A stretch of DNA of 25,320 nucleotides from Cloacimonetes bacterium UBA5456 (GCA_002427325.1 DIQS01000014.1:153017-178336), one strand, 5' to 3'; counted from the first letter of the stretch, positions 1-8,836 are shown. Notes: a model not told the origin generated them from the sequence alone. Translations and numbers: made by a program.

Positions 1-1
1 G

Positions 2-712
2 ACCCACTGTCAGGTATATAAAGGCGAACATCTGCAAAACGACTCCATCCAAAATGCAGTGATGGAGACTGCCGGTGAGATACTCTATATCGACGACAAA
101 GTAGCAGACGCCACCTATCATAGTAGCTGCGGCGGCAAGACAGATTCATCCGTCTCGATCTGGAACGGAACCCCTCTCAGTCACCTCAGCGGTAGCAGTT
201 GCATAGAAGCCGCGCGCAACATTGATCTCAGCCAAGAGCCGCAAGCCATCAAGTGGATCAACACCCCGCTTGATACCAAAGGCATGAGTAGCTGGGAAAG
301 AGCCGCCATGAACTGGCAGAGAAGCATCAGCAAAGAGCAGCTCGCTAAGAACTTAGGGCTCAAATACCTCACATCCGTGCAGATCATCAGACGCGGCTCA
401 TCAGGCAGAATCCTCTTAATGAAATTCTTTGGAGACAGAACCATTGATCTCTCCGGCGAATACAAGATCAGACAAGCTTTTGGAAGTCTTCCCTCCTCAC
501 TATTTTACATTCAAGGCATAAATGGCAGGGCAAAACATTCCTTGGGCAATCAAATCACGCTCAAAGGACGCGGCTCCGGACACGGCGTCGGCATGTGTCA
601 GATCGGTGTGCTCAGGAAAGCTCGTGCCGGCGAAGAATATGAAAGCATCCTGCAAAACTATTACCCTCAGACCACGATTATTACAGACTGGATGAATGAT
701 GACAAAAGATAG
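2..712 (+). CDS. SpoIID/LytB-domain protein, 5' end outside window
   Basis: This is the C-terminal part of a SpoIID/LytB family protein; the reading frame is open from base 2, so the start lies upstream of the window. Two family signatures are visible. Near the start are THCQVYKG and then ATYHSSCGGKT, the His/Cys segment that in SpoIID lines the active site and can hold zinc. Near the end is GRGSGHGVGMCQIGVLRKARAG followed by an ILQNYYP motif, the typical C-terminus. SpoIID is a lytic transglycosylase that cuts peptidoglycan strands lacking stem peptides; in non-sporulating Gram-negatives the homologues probably act in cell-wall remodelling or division. The catalytic Glu of the family would lie upstream and cannot be checked here. 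The last 17 bases overlap the hsp33 start, so the two are probably translationally coupled. Family assignment is firm; the exact role is inferred. Confidence 0.88.
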   Translation, partial: THCQVYKGEHLQNDSIQNAVMETAGEILYIDDKVADATYHSSCGGKTDSSVSIWNGTPLSHLSGSSCIEAARNIDLSQEPQAIKWINTPLDTKGMSSWERAAMNWQRSISKEQLAKNLGLKYLTSVQIIRRGSSGRILLMKFFGDRTIDLSGEYKIRQAFGSLPSSLFYIQGINGRAKHSLGNQITLKGRGSGHGVGMCQIGVLRKARAGEEYESILQNYYPQTTIITDWMNDDKR

Positions 713-1577
713 ACTCATACACGGCGCCATCGCCAATGAACAGTTCCGGCTCTTTGCCGTGGAAAGCACCGAGTTGGTGCAAAAGACGCGAGACTTACAC
801 GATCTCTATCCCCTGCCCGCAATCATGATGGGTAGGCTGATGACAGCCGCCGCACTGATGAGCGGAGAGCTGAAAAGCCCCGGCTCCGAGGTGAGCATAC
901 GCATAGACGCCGAAGGTGAACTCAAAGGCGCACTCGTGATCGCCTCTCAGGAGGGAAACCTGCGCGGATATGCCTACGCACCCGACTTTTGGGCAGAAGA
1001 CCCTGAAGACAACTTCCTGGTGGGCAAACACCTCGGGAAAGGACTCTTCACCGTGATTAAGCAACGCAATTCCCAGATCACATACCAAGGCAGCGTGGAA
1101 CTCATCTCCGGCGAGATAGGCAGCGATCTGGCAGAATATTACAATCAAAGCGAACAGACCCCGACCGCTGTCAACCTCGGTGTGCTCATCGATCGAGACG
1201 CCAAGGTGCGCGTTGCAGGCGGCGTGCTCATCCAACAGCTTCCATCTGCAGACCCCGAGATCGCCGATAGGATCAATTCAAACATGGCAAGCACTCCCAA
1301 TATCTCAGACCTCATGGACATGGGTCTCAAGATGGAAGAAATACTCGAAAAGTTTATCCTCAAAGGGCTTGATTGGAAGATATACAGCGAGTCTGAGCTC
1401 AATTATCGTTGCACTTGCAGCAAAGAGCGTTTTGCCAATGCGCTCGCCCTCTTGGGACGCGAAGAACTCGAAAGCATGAGCGAAGGCATCGCCCCCGTCT
1501 GCCACTATTGCAATAGCACTTATGAATTTAGTGCCGCCGACATCGCAGAAATATTAGCCCGCCCAGGACTCTCATGA
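696..1577 (+). CDS. hslO: Hsp33 redox-regulated molecular chaperone
   Basis: A 293-residue Hsp33 protein, the normal family length. Hsp33 is a cytoplasmic holdase: reduced and zinc-bound it is inactive, and oxidative unfolding of its C-terminal zinc domain exposes the substrate-binding surface. The redox switch is fully present as CTC (C239, C241) and CHYC (C269, C272), a CxC-x27-CxxC arrangement. The N-terminal domain carries family segments such as GRLMTAAALMSGELK and YAPDFW. The start is the first of two tandem ATGs (MMTKDRL) lying inside the end of the SpoIID-like gene. The stop shares ATGA with the next gene. No promoter is visible directly upstream, so it is probably read from the SpoIID-like gene's promoter. 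Identification is near certain. Confidence 0.96.
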   Translation: MMTKDRLIHGAIANEQFRLFAVESTELVQKTRDLHDLYPLPAIMMGRLMTAAALMSGELKSPGSEVSIRIDAEGELKGALVIASQEGNLRGYAYAPDFWAEDPEDNFLVGKHLGKGLFTVIKQRNSQITYQGSVELISGEIGSDLAEYYNQSEQTPTAVNLGVLIDRDAKVRVAGGVLIQQLPSADPEIADRINSNMASTPNISDLMDMGLKMEEILEKFILKGLDWKIYSESELNYRCTCSKERFANALALLGREELESMSEGIAPVCHYCNSTYEFSAADIAEILARPGLS

Positions 1578-4249
1578 AAAAGCTTATTCTTTTTACCATC
1601 CTCCTCTCTATCGCACTTCTTGCAAACGCAACCGCAATCAGCGCCGATGACTTCAACTTCCTCCTTCAGCGCGAACAGTTTCAGCTCATAGAAAAGTATA
1701 TGGATGAGTTTCTTTCCCTAAAAGAATCAAACTCATTAGAGGAGAGACATCTTCTCTTGGAATATGCCCAGCGCGTGGGCGATCTCGAGCTGGCAAATCA
1801 GTTGCACTATAGCATCGCCAAAGACTTCGGCAGCCTCGAAGACGCCTTGCAATGGCTGATCCTAAAAAACGTTGCAGACGAAGCCGAAGAGACTCTGCAA
1901 AACATGACAGACCTACTCTTAAACAGCTTTCACAGTGCCACCGACAGCCTCACTTTCGCCTTCTATCTCGAAGCTGACAGAGACTCCGACATCACCCAAT
2001 TGATAGACGCCGTTGATGAATATAACGACATCATCGAAGCCATGGCAAAGAGTAGCCTCGATGAGCTTTCCGTGGCAAATAGCAGTTATGAAGCCTTTGA
2101 ATTGATAGACAATTTCAAAGCGACTTTCCCCCATTCGCGCTGGATGCAGGCGATATTCTATTTCGAGGCTTTCCACGCCCTGCGCCTCATGGATTATGAA
2201 CACTTTTTACAGATCGTTCGTGATCACAGCAATGACAGTGCCGCTCATGCCTTCATCGCTTCGCTATTCTTGCTCAGCCCATCTTTTAGGGAAGATTATG
2301 AGAATGGCAAGCATAGTAAAGCAATGATAGAGAAGGCAATAACACTGATCAACCATGCTAAAACGAGCGATGAGGCAATGGTGCTCTACGACTACTATTC
2401 TGCGCAAGAATGGCAGAACAAACTCAAACTACAAGAGGCAAAAGCTGAGTACTACCTACTGCTCGACAAAGCCGGACTATATGGCTCAGAAGACGAGGTT
2501 TCAGGCATATTCAAGCGAGTATCCTGCGCCCAAAAGAAAGCACTCAAACAGCTTAATGAAATTGAATTTGCCAACAACGACGGCGGCGAACAAGCCGAGC
2601 TCGCCTTTTGGAAAGGCAGATACCACAGCCTCTTTAAGCCCAGAAAAAATCAACTACGCGCCGTCAAACACTATGGCGAAGCCCTGATCAAAGGTGCGCC
2701 ACGTAAGAAGTATGACGACGATGCACACGACGCCATCAGTAAGATTTTGGCTGGCTTGAAGATCGAAAAACAGCCCATTGAATATCTGCGCAAAGTATTT
2801 GGCTACACAGGCATCACCTTTGAAGACACACGCAGCATGGAAGGCAAGAATTTCACCCGCGCCGCTCTTGCAGATTATGACAACGACGGCATGATAGACA
2901 TCCTCTTCAATGGCAAATATATCTATCACAATGACGGCTCTTTCAACTTCTCCGCCCATCCCGACAGCAACCTCCCCAAGCTCAACAGCAGCGGCGGGAT
3001 TTGGGGCGACTTCAATAAAGACGGATTCTTGGACTTCGTGAGCATATCCCACTCATCCGAGCCCCCCGGCGATGCGCTGATGAAACAAATGCCCGACCAC
3101 ACTTTCGTGAATGTAAACGCTAAAGCGGGCGACATCGACGACGGCATGCCCGGCGAAGGCGTGGCTTTCATCGACATCGAAGGCAAAGGCTTCCCCTCGC
3201 TCTACATCGCAAACTATGAGAAATGGCAACAGCGCAGCGGTTATCCAGACATGTTTTGGCACAACGATAAAGGCACTTTCACAAACAAAAGTGAGGAACT
3301 CGGCTTTTGGAATGCAGCTTATGCGACTGAGCCCGGACTCGCCGGACGCGGCGTTGCTCCCGCTGATTTTGATAACGACGGTAAGCAAGAGATTTTGGTG
3401 ACAAACTATCGCCTAAACCGAAACTTCCTTTTCAAAGAATCCGATAGCGGCTTTGTCGATCTCGCTGCACTGTATGGAATTGCCGGCAATTTCAGCGACG
3501 GCTACTACGGTCACAGCATAGGCGCCGATTGGGGAGATTTTGACAACGACGGCGACCTTGATCTCATCATCGCCAATCTCGCTCACCCGCGCTTCATAGA
3601 CTTTTCAGACAAGACCATGCTACTTCGCAACGACGGACTCCAAGAGCGCAAGATTGGAGAAGACACGGTTTTTTATTGGCTCTTTACAGACGTCACCGAA
3701 GAAAGCGGCATCACCTATGACGAGCTTCATGCCGAGCCGCTTTTCTTCGACGCCGACAACGACGGTTTTTTAGATATCTACATCACCTCCGTCTATGAAA
3801 ACGACAGAAGCTATCTCTATCATAACAATGGAGATGGCACTTTCACAGACATCACTTACCTCAGCGGCAGCAGAGTCTATAACGGCTGGAGCTGTGCTGC
3901 GGGAGACCTCAATCGCGATGGGCTCATCGACCTCGTCATCGGCAGCGGCAACGGCACCAAGATACTTGCAAACACGACTGATACAGACAACCATTCTCTA
4001 TATCTGAAGCCGGTTTATCACGAAGACGAAATCTTTTTGACCTCGGTGGATTCACCCGACGAGAGCATCGCCAACAGCCCCGCTTTTGGAACCCGCGTCC
4101 TCGTCCACCTGCAGAATAAAGACAAGAGCTACACCCTGATGCGTGAGCTTAGCTCTGCTAAAGGAACCAGCACGCAAAACGCACCCGAGCTTCATTTTGG
4201 CTTAGGAAAGAGCAGGATTATAGGCTTTGAGATATGGAAAAACGATTGA
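1574..4249 (+). CDS. Secreted TPR-like/FG-GAP (VCBS) repeat protein
   Basis: An 891-residue exported protein. Residues 1-24 form a signal peptide (MKK, hydrophobic core, then an ANA/ISA cleavage region). Residues about 30-410 are helix-rich and resemble TPR-like solenoid sequence without clear repeat boundaries. From about residue 430 there are FG-GAP/VCBS blades with Asp-rich calcium loops: DYDNDGMID (~434), DFNKDGFLD (~479), DFDNDGKQE (~598), DFDNDGDLD (~655), DADNDGFLD (~725) and DLNRDGLID (~778). The C-terminus (ELHFGLGKSRIIGFEIW) resembles the ASPIC/UnbV module that follows such propellers in CRTAC1-like proteins. No type IX sorting domain is present. Such proteins are usually surface or periplasmic binding proteins; the ligand is unknown. 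It starts in a 4-base ATGA overlap with hslO and ends 16 bases inside the guanine deaminase gene, odd company for a secreted protein. Confidence 0.85.
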   Translation: MKKLILFTILLSIALLANATAISADDFNFLLQREQFQLIEKYMDEFLSLKESNSLEERHLLLEYAQRVGDLELANQLHYSIAKDFGSLEDALQWLILKNVADEAEETLQNMTDLLLNSFHSATDSLTFAFYLEADRDSDITQLIDAVDEYNDIIEAMAKSSLDELSVANSSYEAFELIDNFKATFPHSRWMQAIFYFEAFHALRLMDYEHFLQIVRDHSNDSAAHAFIASLFLLSPSFREDYENGKHSKAMIEKAITLINHAKTSDEAMVLYDYYSAQEWQNKLKLQEAKAEYYLLLDKAGLYGSEDEVSGIFKRVSCAQKKALKQLNEIEFANNDGGEQAELAFWKGRYHSLFKPRKNQLRAVKHYGEALIKGAPRKKYDDDAHDAISKILAGLKIEKQPIEYLRKVFGYTGITFEDTRSMEGKNFTRAALADYDNDGMIDILFNGKYIYHNDGSFNFSAHPDSNLPKLNSSGGIWGDFNKDGFLDFVSISHSSEPPGDALMKQMPDHTFVNVNAKAGDIDDGMPGEGVAFIDIEGKGFPSLYIANYEKWQQRSGYPDMFWHNDKGTFTNKSEELGFWNAAYATEPGLAGRGVAPADFDNDGKQEILVTNYRLNRNFLFKESDSGFVDLAALYGIAGNFSDGYYGHSIGADWGDFDNDGDLDLIIANLAHPRFIDFSDKTMLLRNDGLQERKIGEDTVFYWLFTDVTEESGITYDELHAEPLFFDADNDGFLDIYITSVYENDRSYLYHNNGDGTFTDITYLSGSRVYNGWSCAAGDLNRDGLIDLVIGSGNGTKILANTTDTDNHSLYLKPVYHEDEIFLTSVDSPDESIANSPAFGTRVLVHLQNKDKSYTLMRELSSAKGTSTQNAPELHFGLGKSRIIGFEIWKND

Positions 4250-5451
4250 TTTCCTATCGCTGTAATATCATCACCCCCACCAAAGAGGGCAGGCTGCTCA
4301 CGCTCGAAGACCACATTATAAACGTCCAAGACGGCAAGATCCAATCCATCGTCCCCTACGCAGAACACCAAGGAGAGTGGAATGACTATCGCGACTGTAT
4401 CGCCCTCCCCGGCTTCATCGACCTCCATGCCCACGTCTCCCAATTTCACGTCAAAGGCGCACACGAGCCCGCGCTCCTCCCTTGGCTGCAAAAGCACGTC
4501 TTTCCCGCTGAAAAGCATTCGAAAAACCCCGACTATGCCCGCAATATCAGCAGCCTTTTCTTTGCAGAGACGATCAGGAAAGCCACCAGCTTTTCCGTGA
4601 TCTATACCGCCCCTTTCCGTGAAGCCGCCGATGCCGCTTTTGAAGTCGCGTCCCAGATGGAAATCAAGGCAAAGATAGGCATGAGCCTCATGGACACTAA
4701 TTCACCCGCCTATCTGATGCACAACAAGGACTACGCACTTTCCAACAGCATAGAACTGGATGAAAAGTGGACAGAACCCATGCTGGGACATATCTTTTCT
4801 CCACGCTTTGCCCTCAGTTGTTCGCCGGAGCTCATGCACGAAATCGGCAAATATGCCCAAGCAAAGGGCAGCTTCATCCAAACTCATCTCTCCGAAAACC
4901 CCGAGGAAATCCGCCAAGTGATCAAAGCATTCGGACAAGACAGCTACACGGAAGTCTATCGCAATCTGGGCATACTCACGAACAAGACCATTCTCGGCCA
5001 TGCTATACACCTCAGCGACGACGAACTTGACACCATCAAACTCAGCGGCGCTGCAATCGCCCACTGCCCGGATTCAAACTTCTTCCTCAAAAGCGGAGTC
5101 TTCCCCCTTTCAAGAATCAAAGAAAAGGGCATCCCCTTTGCCCTCGGCAGCGACGTCGCAGCAGGAACAAGCCTCTTTATGCCCTATCATGCCAAAATGA
5201 TGAATTACAGACAAGACAACACCCTCGTTTCCGCCCAAGAGATGCTTTTCAGGATCACGCTCAGAAGTGCTGAAATCCTTCATCTCGACACGCGCATCGG
5301 CTCCATCGAAAGCGGGAAAGATGCCGATATTTCCTTTTTTAAACTCCCCCCAGAGCTTGATTTTGGCGAGAACGCTCTCTCTCCATTCTTTTTTGCAAGC
5401 GATATATTCAAGCTAAAACAGTTCTTAATAGATGGTAAAGAAAGACTTTAG
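4234..5451 (+). CDS. guaD: Guanine deaminase
   Basis: A 405-residue amidohydrolase that best fits guanine deaminase, which hydrolyses guanine to xanthine and ammonia in purine salvage or catabolism in the cytoplasm. The metal-binding set of the family is intact: HAH (H65, H67), H218 in QTHLSEN, H256 in LGHAIHLSDDE and D307 in LGSDVAAGTS. E221 in the SEN motif is the expected proton shuttle, and PRFALSCS (R191) matches the guanine-contacting loop. PWLQKHVFPAE and IAHCPDSNFFL are further guanine deaminase hallmarks that separate it from the related chlorohydrolase/MtaD group. It is the last gene of the overlapping run, beginning 16 bases before the FG-GAP gene ends. I see no clear terminator in the following gap. 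A different aminopurine or pterin substrate cannot be excluded from sequence alone. Confidence 0.9.
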   Translation: MEKRLISYRCNIITPTKEGRLLTLEDHIINVQDGKIQSIVPYAEHQGEWNDYRDCIALPGFIDLHAHVSQFHVKGAHEPALLPWLQKHVFPAEKHSKNPDYARNISSLFFAETIRKATSFSVIYTAPFREAADAAFEVASQMEIKAKIGMSLMDTNSPAYLMHNKDYALSNSIELDEKWTEPMLGHIFSPRFALSCSPELMHEIGKYAQAKGSFIQTHLSENPEEIRQVIKAFGQDSYTEVYRNLGILTNKTILGHAIHLSDDELDTIKLSGAAIAHCPDSNFFLKSGVFPLSRIKEKGIPFALGSDVAAGTSLFMPYHAKMMNYRQDNTLVSAQEMLFRITLRSAEILHLDTRIGSIESGKDADISFFKLPPELDFGENALSPFFFASDIFKLKQFLIDGKERL

Positions 5452-5535
5452 TCATGACCCAAGATTGTATTAACCTGCATAATTTAGCAAGATATTGGAA
5501 CTTTTCTTGCATCCTAATGCAGAAAGCCCTATCTT

Positions 5536-5563
5536 TTGGATAAAGAGATAATTAAACGATAAT
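5536..5563 (+). promoter_or_regulatory. Candidate sigma70-type promoter for the sorting-domain repeat protein
   Basis: In the 138-base gap before the next gene, TTGGAT (5536-5541) and GATAAT (5558-5563) are 16 bases apart, matching the -35/-10 consensus at 4/6 and 5/6. Transcription would start near 5570, giving a leader of about 20 bases that contains the AAGGAG ribosome site. The gap is AT-rich, so chance matches are easy and this is only a candidate. The rest of the gap (5452-5535) holds a small inverted repeat (TGCAT at 5508-5512 and ATGCA at 5517-5521) and nothing else I recognise. Confidence 0.38.
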
Positions 5564-5589
5564 ATTATGATGAAAATAAGGAGATGCCT

Positions 5590-8500
5590 GTGAAACGGAC
5601 ATTATTTATTGTATTGCTACTCAGCACTTTGGCATTCTTAAGCGCAGACTTGGTGTGGGATTCTCCCGTCGCCATACGTCAAGGTGTAAACATTGAATGG
5701 TTTAGAACCGGTATCGAAACAGACGATGGTTGTGCCATTTATGTTTGGAGTGATACCACGCTCGGAGGCCGCGATCTCTGGGCTCAGAAAGTAGATGCAA
5801 ACGGCAACATGGTTTGGGGAGACCCCATCCTCATCGACGGTAAGCATGATAGGCAGGAAGACCCTGTCATCACCAAGACTACTAATGGCGATTATATCAT
5901 TGCTTGGATCGATTTCTCCACAGATGCCGATGGAGACGTCTATGCTCAAAAGATCAACAACAACGGTGATTTGCTATGGCAGGAAGGCGGAAAGCCCGTA
6001 TGCGTGCTTCCCAGCGAACAAATAGGACTGAATATGGAGGCCGACAACGACGGCGGCGCTTTCATCCTCTGGGCAGATAGACGCAATATCGGTTATGACA
6101 TCTATGGTCAACGCATTTCAGCTTCCGGCGATCCTCTTTGGACTGTAAACGGGATCCCGATTGCCAACGGCCCCGGCGACGAAGTTCAAAACACCATGTT
6201 CCCCGATGGATTGGGCGGCATGATGGTGGCTTATGTTCACACTTTCAACAACAACGCCGATATCTATGCAAAGCATTTTAACGCCAGCGGCGTAATGAGT
6301 TGGGATGAACCCCTGGGAGTCGCAGTTGGACCCGGAAACCAAAGCAGTGTCCGCATGGCAAGACTCACCGATGGAGACTTCGTGCTCGTATGGACAAACC
6401 AAGCAGGCGAGAGCGATACCGCTGATAGCGACATCCATGGACAAAAGATTAACATCGCCGGTCAAAAACTTTGGAGCGAGCCATATATTGTTTTCTCAGA
6501 TAGCGATCAACCCTTTCCCGAGCATCAGAACCAAGCTCGCATCCAGGCGACTTCTGACAACGCCGCAGTAGTAGTCTGGGAAGACAAGAGACTCAGCTCG
6601 GACAACACCGACCTCTTTGCCCAAAAGATTGCTTCAAATGGCAATAAACTCTGGGACCCGAGCGGCATTGTCGTAAGTGCTGAAGATTTTGATCAAGGTG
6701 CTGCCCGACTCACCTCCGATGGTGCAGGCGGCGTTTTCATCGTGTGGGACGACTATAGAAACGGCAACTCTCCCAATGAAGATATCTATGCTCAACGTCT
6801 CTCTGCAAGCGGCGAAGCACTCTGGGAAGAAAATGGCATGCCTATCTGCACGGCGTCTTTCACGCAAACGGGCGGCCTCGTAAAAGTAAGCGGAAACAAT
6901 GTCTATATCAACTGGCTTGACATCCGCAACGGTAGCGATGGCATCTACTATCAAGTAGTCGATTTCAATGGAAATATCCAGCTTGCTGAAAACGGTGTTC
7001 AGGTCTTTTGGGGTCTTTCCGGAGACGTTCCCAAAGGCGAATACAAGATATTCCCTCGCGAAAACGATACCATCATGGTATGGCAAGATAATAGATTTTC
7101 AAACATCGGATCTCGCATCTATTACCAGATTCTTGATCCCAATGGTAATGCTCTCTTGGAAACCAACGGCAGACCCATCACCGTGGATCATGAAGGCTAT
7201 CAAGAACATATGGACGCTGTAATCACTGAAAACGGTGAACTTGGCGTTGTTTGGTTAGACAATCGCAGCGGTACTGCCCAAGTTTATACACAGCTTATCA
7301 ATTTGGACGGCAGCCGTGCTTGGGGCGATAACGGACTCAAAGTAATTGCTGAAACAGCAGAATCCTCAGGTCAGAATCTTCCAAAAATCAGCTACCTTGA
7401 CGGCAGTTTTTATGTCGGCTGGTGGGAATGGTTTTACATCATGTTTGTCGGCGCGCGCAACCAAGTATATGGTCAGCGCATCCAAGATGGTCAAAGAATG
7501 TGGGGGCCCAGCGGAGTTCAGATATCCCTTCCCGAAAGTGAATATGATGACTTCGAAAATCAGTTAGAAACTATTAAAGGCGATGTTTTCGCATGGACTC
7601 AGGCCGATCCCATTATCTTCACCAAAAAAGTTATGTTAAAAAAGGTTAAGCACACTGATGGCTCTGCCGCTGATGGTTGGCCTAACCATGGACATTTCGT
7701 CACCGAAAACGTGAACAATACAAATCAGCTATCTCCTTCTTTGAGTTTGCTTCCCAATGATAATATTTCTATTATTTGGAAAGACCAGAGAGATGGAATA
7801 TTCTCATACTACACGCAATTCTTCAGCCCTACCGGCACAAAGCTCTATGACGTCACCGGCGTTCCCCTCACCGATACAGAATATGAGCAAGACGCTATTC
7901 AGCTTGCCCAAACAAACACGGGTGTGATCGCAGTTTGGGCGGAAACCGGCACAGATGGAGAACCCGATATCAAAGCCAAAAAATACATCACCTACCCTAA
8001 TGTTTCCAATTGGGGTGATGATGGAATCCACGTCGTGCAAAGAAATATGTCCCAAGACCAACCTACCCTTACCATCTTTGATGGCGGCGGAAGCTTTGTT
8101 GCATGGACAGAGTTCTACACTGAAGATAGTGACATTTATTACAACTATCTAAATCCTGACGGCAGCTTGGTTTATAGCAACGAAGGCGCTGTGCTTTGCG
8201 ATAATATCAAGAGCCAGTATATGCCTGTTTCGACCCTGCTAAATGACAATGCTTACGTGATTTGGGCTGATGGACTTTCCAGTGGTAAAACAGAGATTTT
8301 GGGGCTCTATGCACAAAGAGTGACCAAAGAAACCGTCTCTGTGGATGACGATAGCAATGCTCCCGCGATCAACAGTCTCAAGCTTGCTCAAAACTATCCC
8401 AACCCATTTAACCCCACCACCACTATCTCACTTAATCTTGCTCAGCCCGCAGAGCTTGATCTGAGCATTTATAACAGCAAAGGTCAGTTAGTTAGACGCC

Positions 8501-8649
8501 TACATTCCGGCAACCTCCACCAAGGAGACCACCTCTTTGTTTGGAACGGAAAAGACCAGCGCGGCAATTCTGTCGCCAGCGGCGTATATTTCTACAAAGC
8601 TGAAATCGGCTCTCAAAGCCAGACCAAGAAAATGCTTCTGATGAAGTAA
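5590..8649 (+). CDS. Secreted 16-repeat beta-blade protein with type IX-style C-terminal sorting domain
   Basis: A large exported protein of 1019 residues from the chosen start. I chose GTG at 5590 because AAGGAG (5578-5583) lies 6 bases before it, whereas the in-frame ATG at 5584 touches that site directly. The product then begins with a standard signal peptide (KRTLFIVLLLSTLAFLSA). The body has about 16 tandem units of 50-60 residues, each with a pattern like VWxDxR...DIYAQRI..xG..LWxxNGxPI; examples are AFILWADRRN, AVVVWEDKRL, VFIVWDDYRN and ISIIWKDQRD. These probably fold as beta-propeller blades. The last 80 or so residues hold NYPNPFNPTTTI, a FlgD-like Ig fold (FVWNGKD, SGVYFYKAE) and a KKMLLMK end, the type A sorting signal of type IX secretion. 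It is probably cell-surface or extracellular; the ligand is unknown. It is flanked by its own candidate promoter and a strong terminator. Confidence 0.85.
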   Translation: MKRTLFIVLLLSTLAFLSADLVWDSPVAIRQGVNIEWFRTGIETDDGCAIYVWSDTTLGGRDLWAQKVDANGNMVWGDPILIDGKHDRQEDPVITKTTNGDYIIAWIDFSTDADGDVYAQKINNNGDLLWQEGGKPVCVLPSEQIGLNMEADNDGGAFILWADRRNIGYDIYGQRISASGDPLWTVNGIPIANGPGDEVQNTMFPDGLGGMMVAYVHTFNNNADIYAKHFNASGVMSWDEPLGVAVGPGNQSSVRMARLTDGDFVLVWTNQAGESDTADSDIHGQKINIAGQKLWSEPYIVFSDSDQPFPEHQNQARIQATSDNAAVVVWEDKRLSSDNTDLFAQKIASNGNKLWDPSGIVVSAEDFDQGAARLTSDGAGGVFIVWDDYRNGNSPNEDIYAQRLSASGEALWEENGMPICTASFTQTGGLVKVSGNNVYINWLDIRNGSDGIYYQVVDFNGNIQLAENGVQVFWGLSGDVPKGEYKIFPRENDTIMVWQDNRFSNIGSRIYYQILDPNGNALLETNGRPITVDHEGYQEHMDAVITENGELGVVWLDNRSGTAQVYTQLINLDGSRAWGDNGLKVIAETAESSGQNLPKISYLDGSFYVGWWEWFYIMFVGARNQVYGQRIQDGQRMWGPSGVQISLPESEYDDFENQLETIKGDVFAWTQADPIIFTKKVMLKKVKHTDGSAADGWPNHGHFVTENVNNTNQLSPSLSLLPNDNISIIWKDQRDGIFSYYTQFFSPTGTKLYDVTGVPLTDTEYEQDAIQLAQTNTGVIAVWAETGTDGEPDIKAKKYITYPNVSNWGDDGIHVVQRNMSQDQPTLTIFDGGGSFVAWTEFYTEDSDIYYNYLNPDGSLVYSNEGAVLCDNIKSQYMPVSTLLNDNAYVIWADGLSSGKTEILGLYAQRVTKETVSVDDDSNAPAINSLKLAQNYPNPFNPTTTISLNLAQPAELDLSIYNSKGQLVRRLHSGNLHQGDHLFVWNGKDQRGNSVASGVYFYKAEIGSQSQTKKMLLMK

Positions 8650-8670
8650 TACACTCATATAAAATAAATG

Positions 8671-8699
8671 ACCCGGGTGAGCAATTGCCCGGGTTTTTT
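8671..8699 (+). terminator. Rho-independent terminator
   Basis: ACCCGGG (8671-8677) pairs with CCCGGGT (8688-8694) around a 10-base loop and runs into six T residues (8694-8699). It lies 22 bases after the stop of the sorting-domain protein. Read on the minus strand the T tract is poorer, so it should mainly stop + strand transcription. Confidence 0.9.
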
Positions 8700-8732
8700 A
8701 TTGTCAAAATGAGGGCATTTTCAGTTTTTCCT

Positions 8733-8836
8733 CACTGCTTCCTTACTGGGTTCTGGTCATGATATGGTCATGATGTGGTCATGGGCATGACCATATCATA
8801 AGCGAAACATAGGCTGAATGCAGTAAGGAAGGAGTG
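8733..8836. repeat. MITE-like palindromic intergenic repeat, complete copy
   Basis: A 104-base element fills much of the 269-base gap between two convergent genes. Its ends are a 16-base inverted repeat (8733-8748 and 8821-8836) with one mismatch. Inside are three 11-base direct units, TGGTCATGATA (8754-8764), TGGTCATGATG (8765-8775) and TGGTCATGGGC (8776-8786). They are followed by an inverted copy, so that 8759-8772 and 8786-8799 form a perfect 14-base hairpin stem with a 13-base loop. The left part (8734-8774) recurs at 25280-25320 with 37 of 41 bases identical, which makes it a dispersed repeat rather than a local hairpin. There is no open reading frame in it and no transposase nearby. 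The remaining gap sequence (8837-8918) shows nothing I recognise. Confidence 0.8.

Noticed and set aside
795..1235. 146-codon minus-strand frame inside hsp33
   Set aside because: Fully antisense to a confidently identified gene, with low-complexity His/Ala/Glu-rich translation and no ribosome site.
5590..8649. Tandem DNA duplication in the repeat protein
   Set aside because: The repeats are visible only at the protein level; the nucleotide copies are too diverged to be a recent expansion.
8754..8786. Short direct repeats considered as a CRISPR remnant
   Set aside because: Units are 11 bases with no spacers and no cas genes nearby; they belong to the palindromic element.
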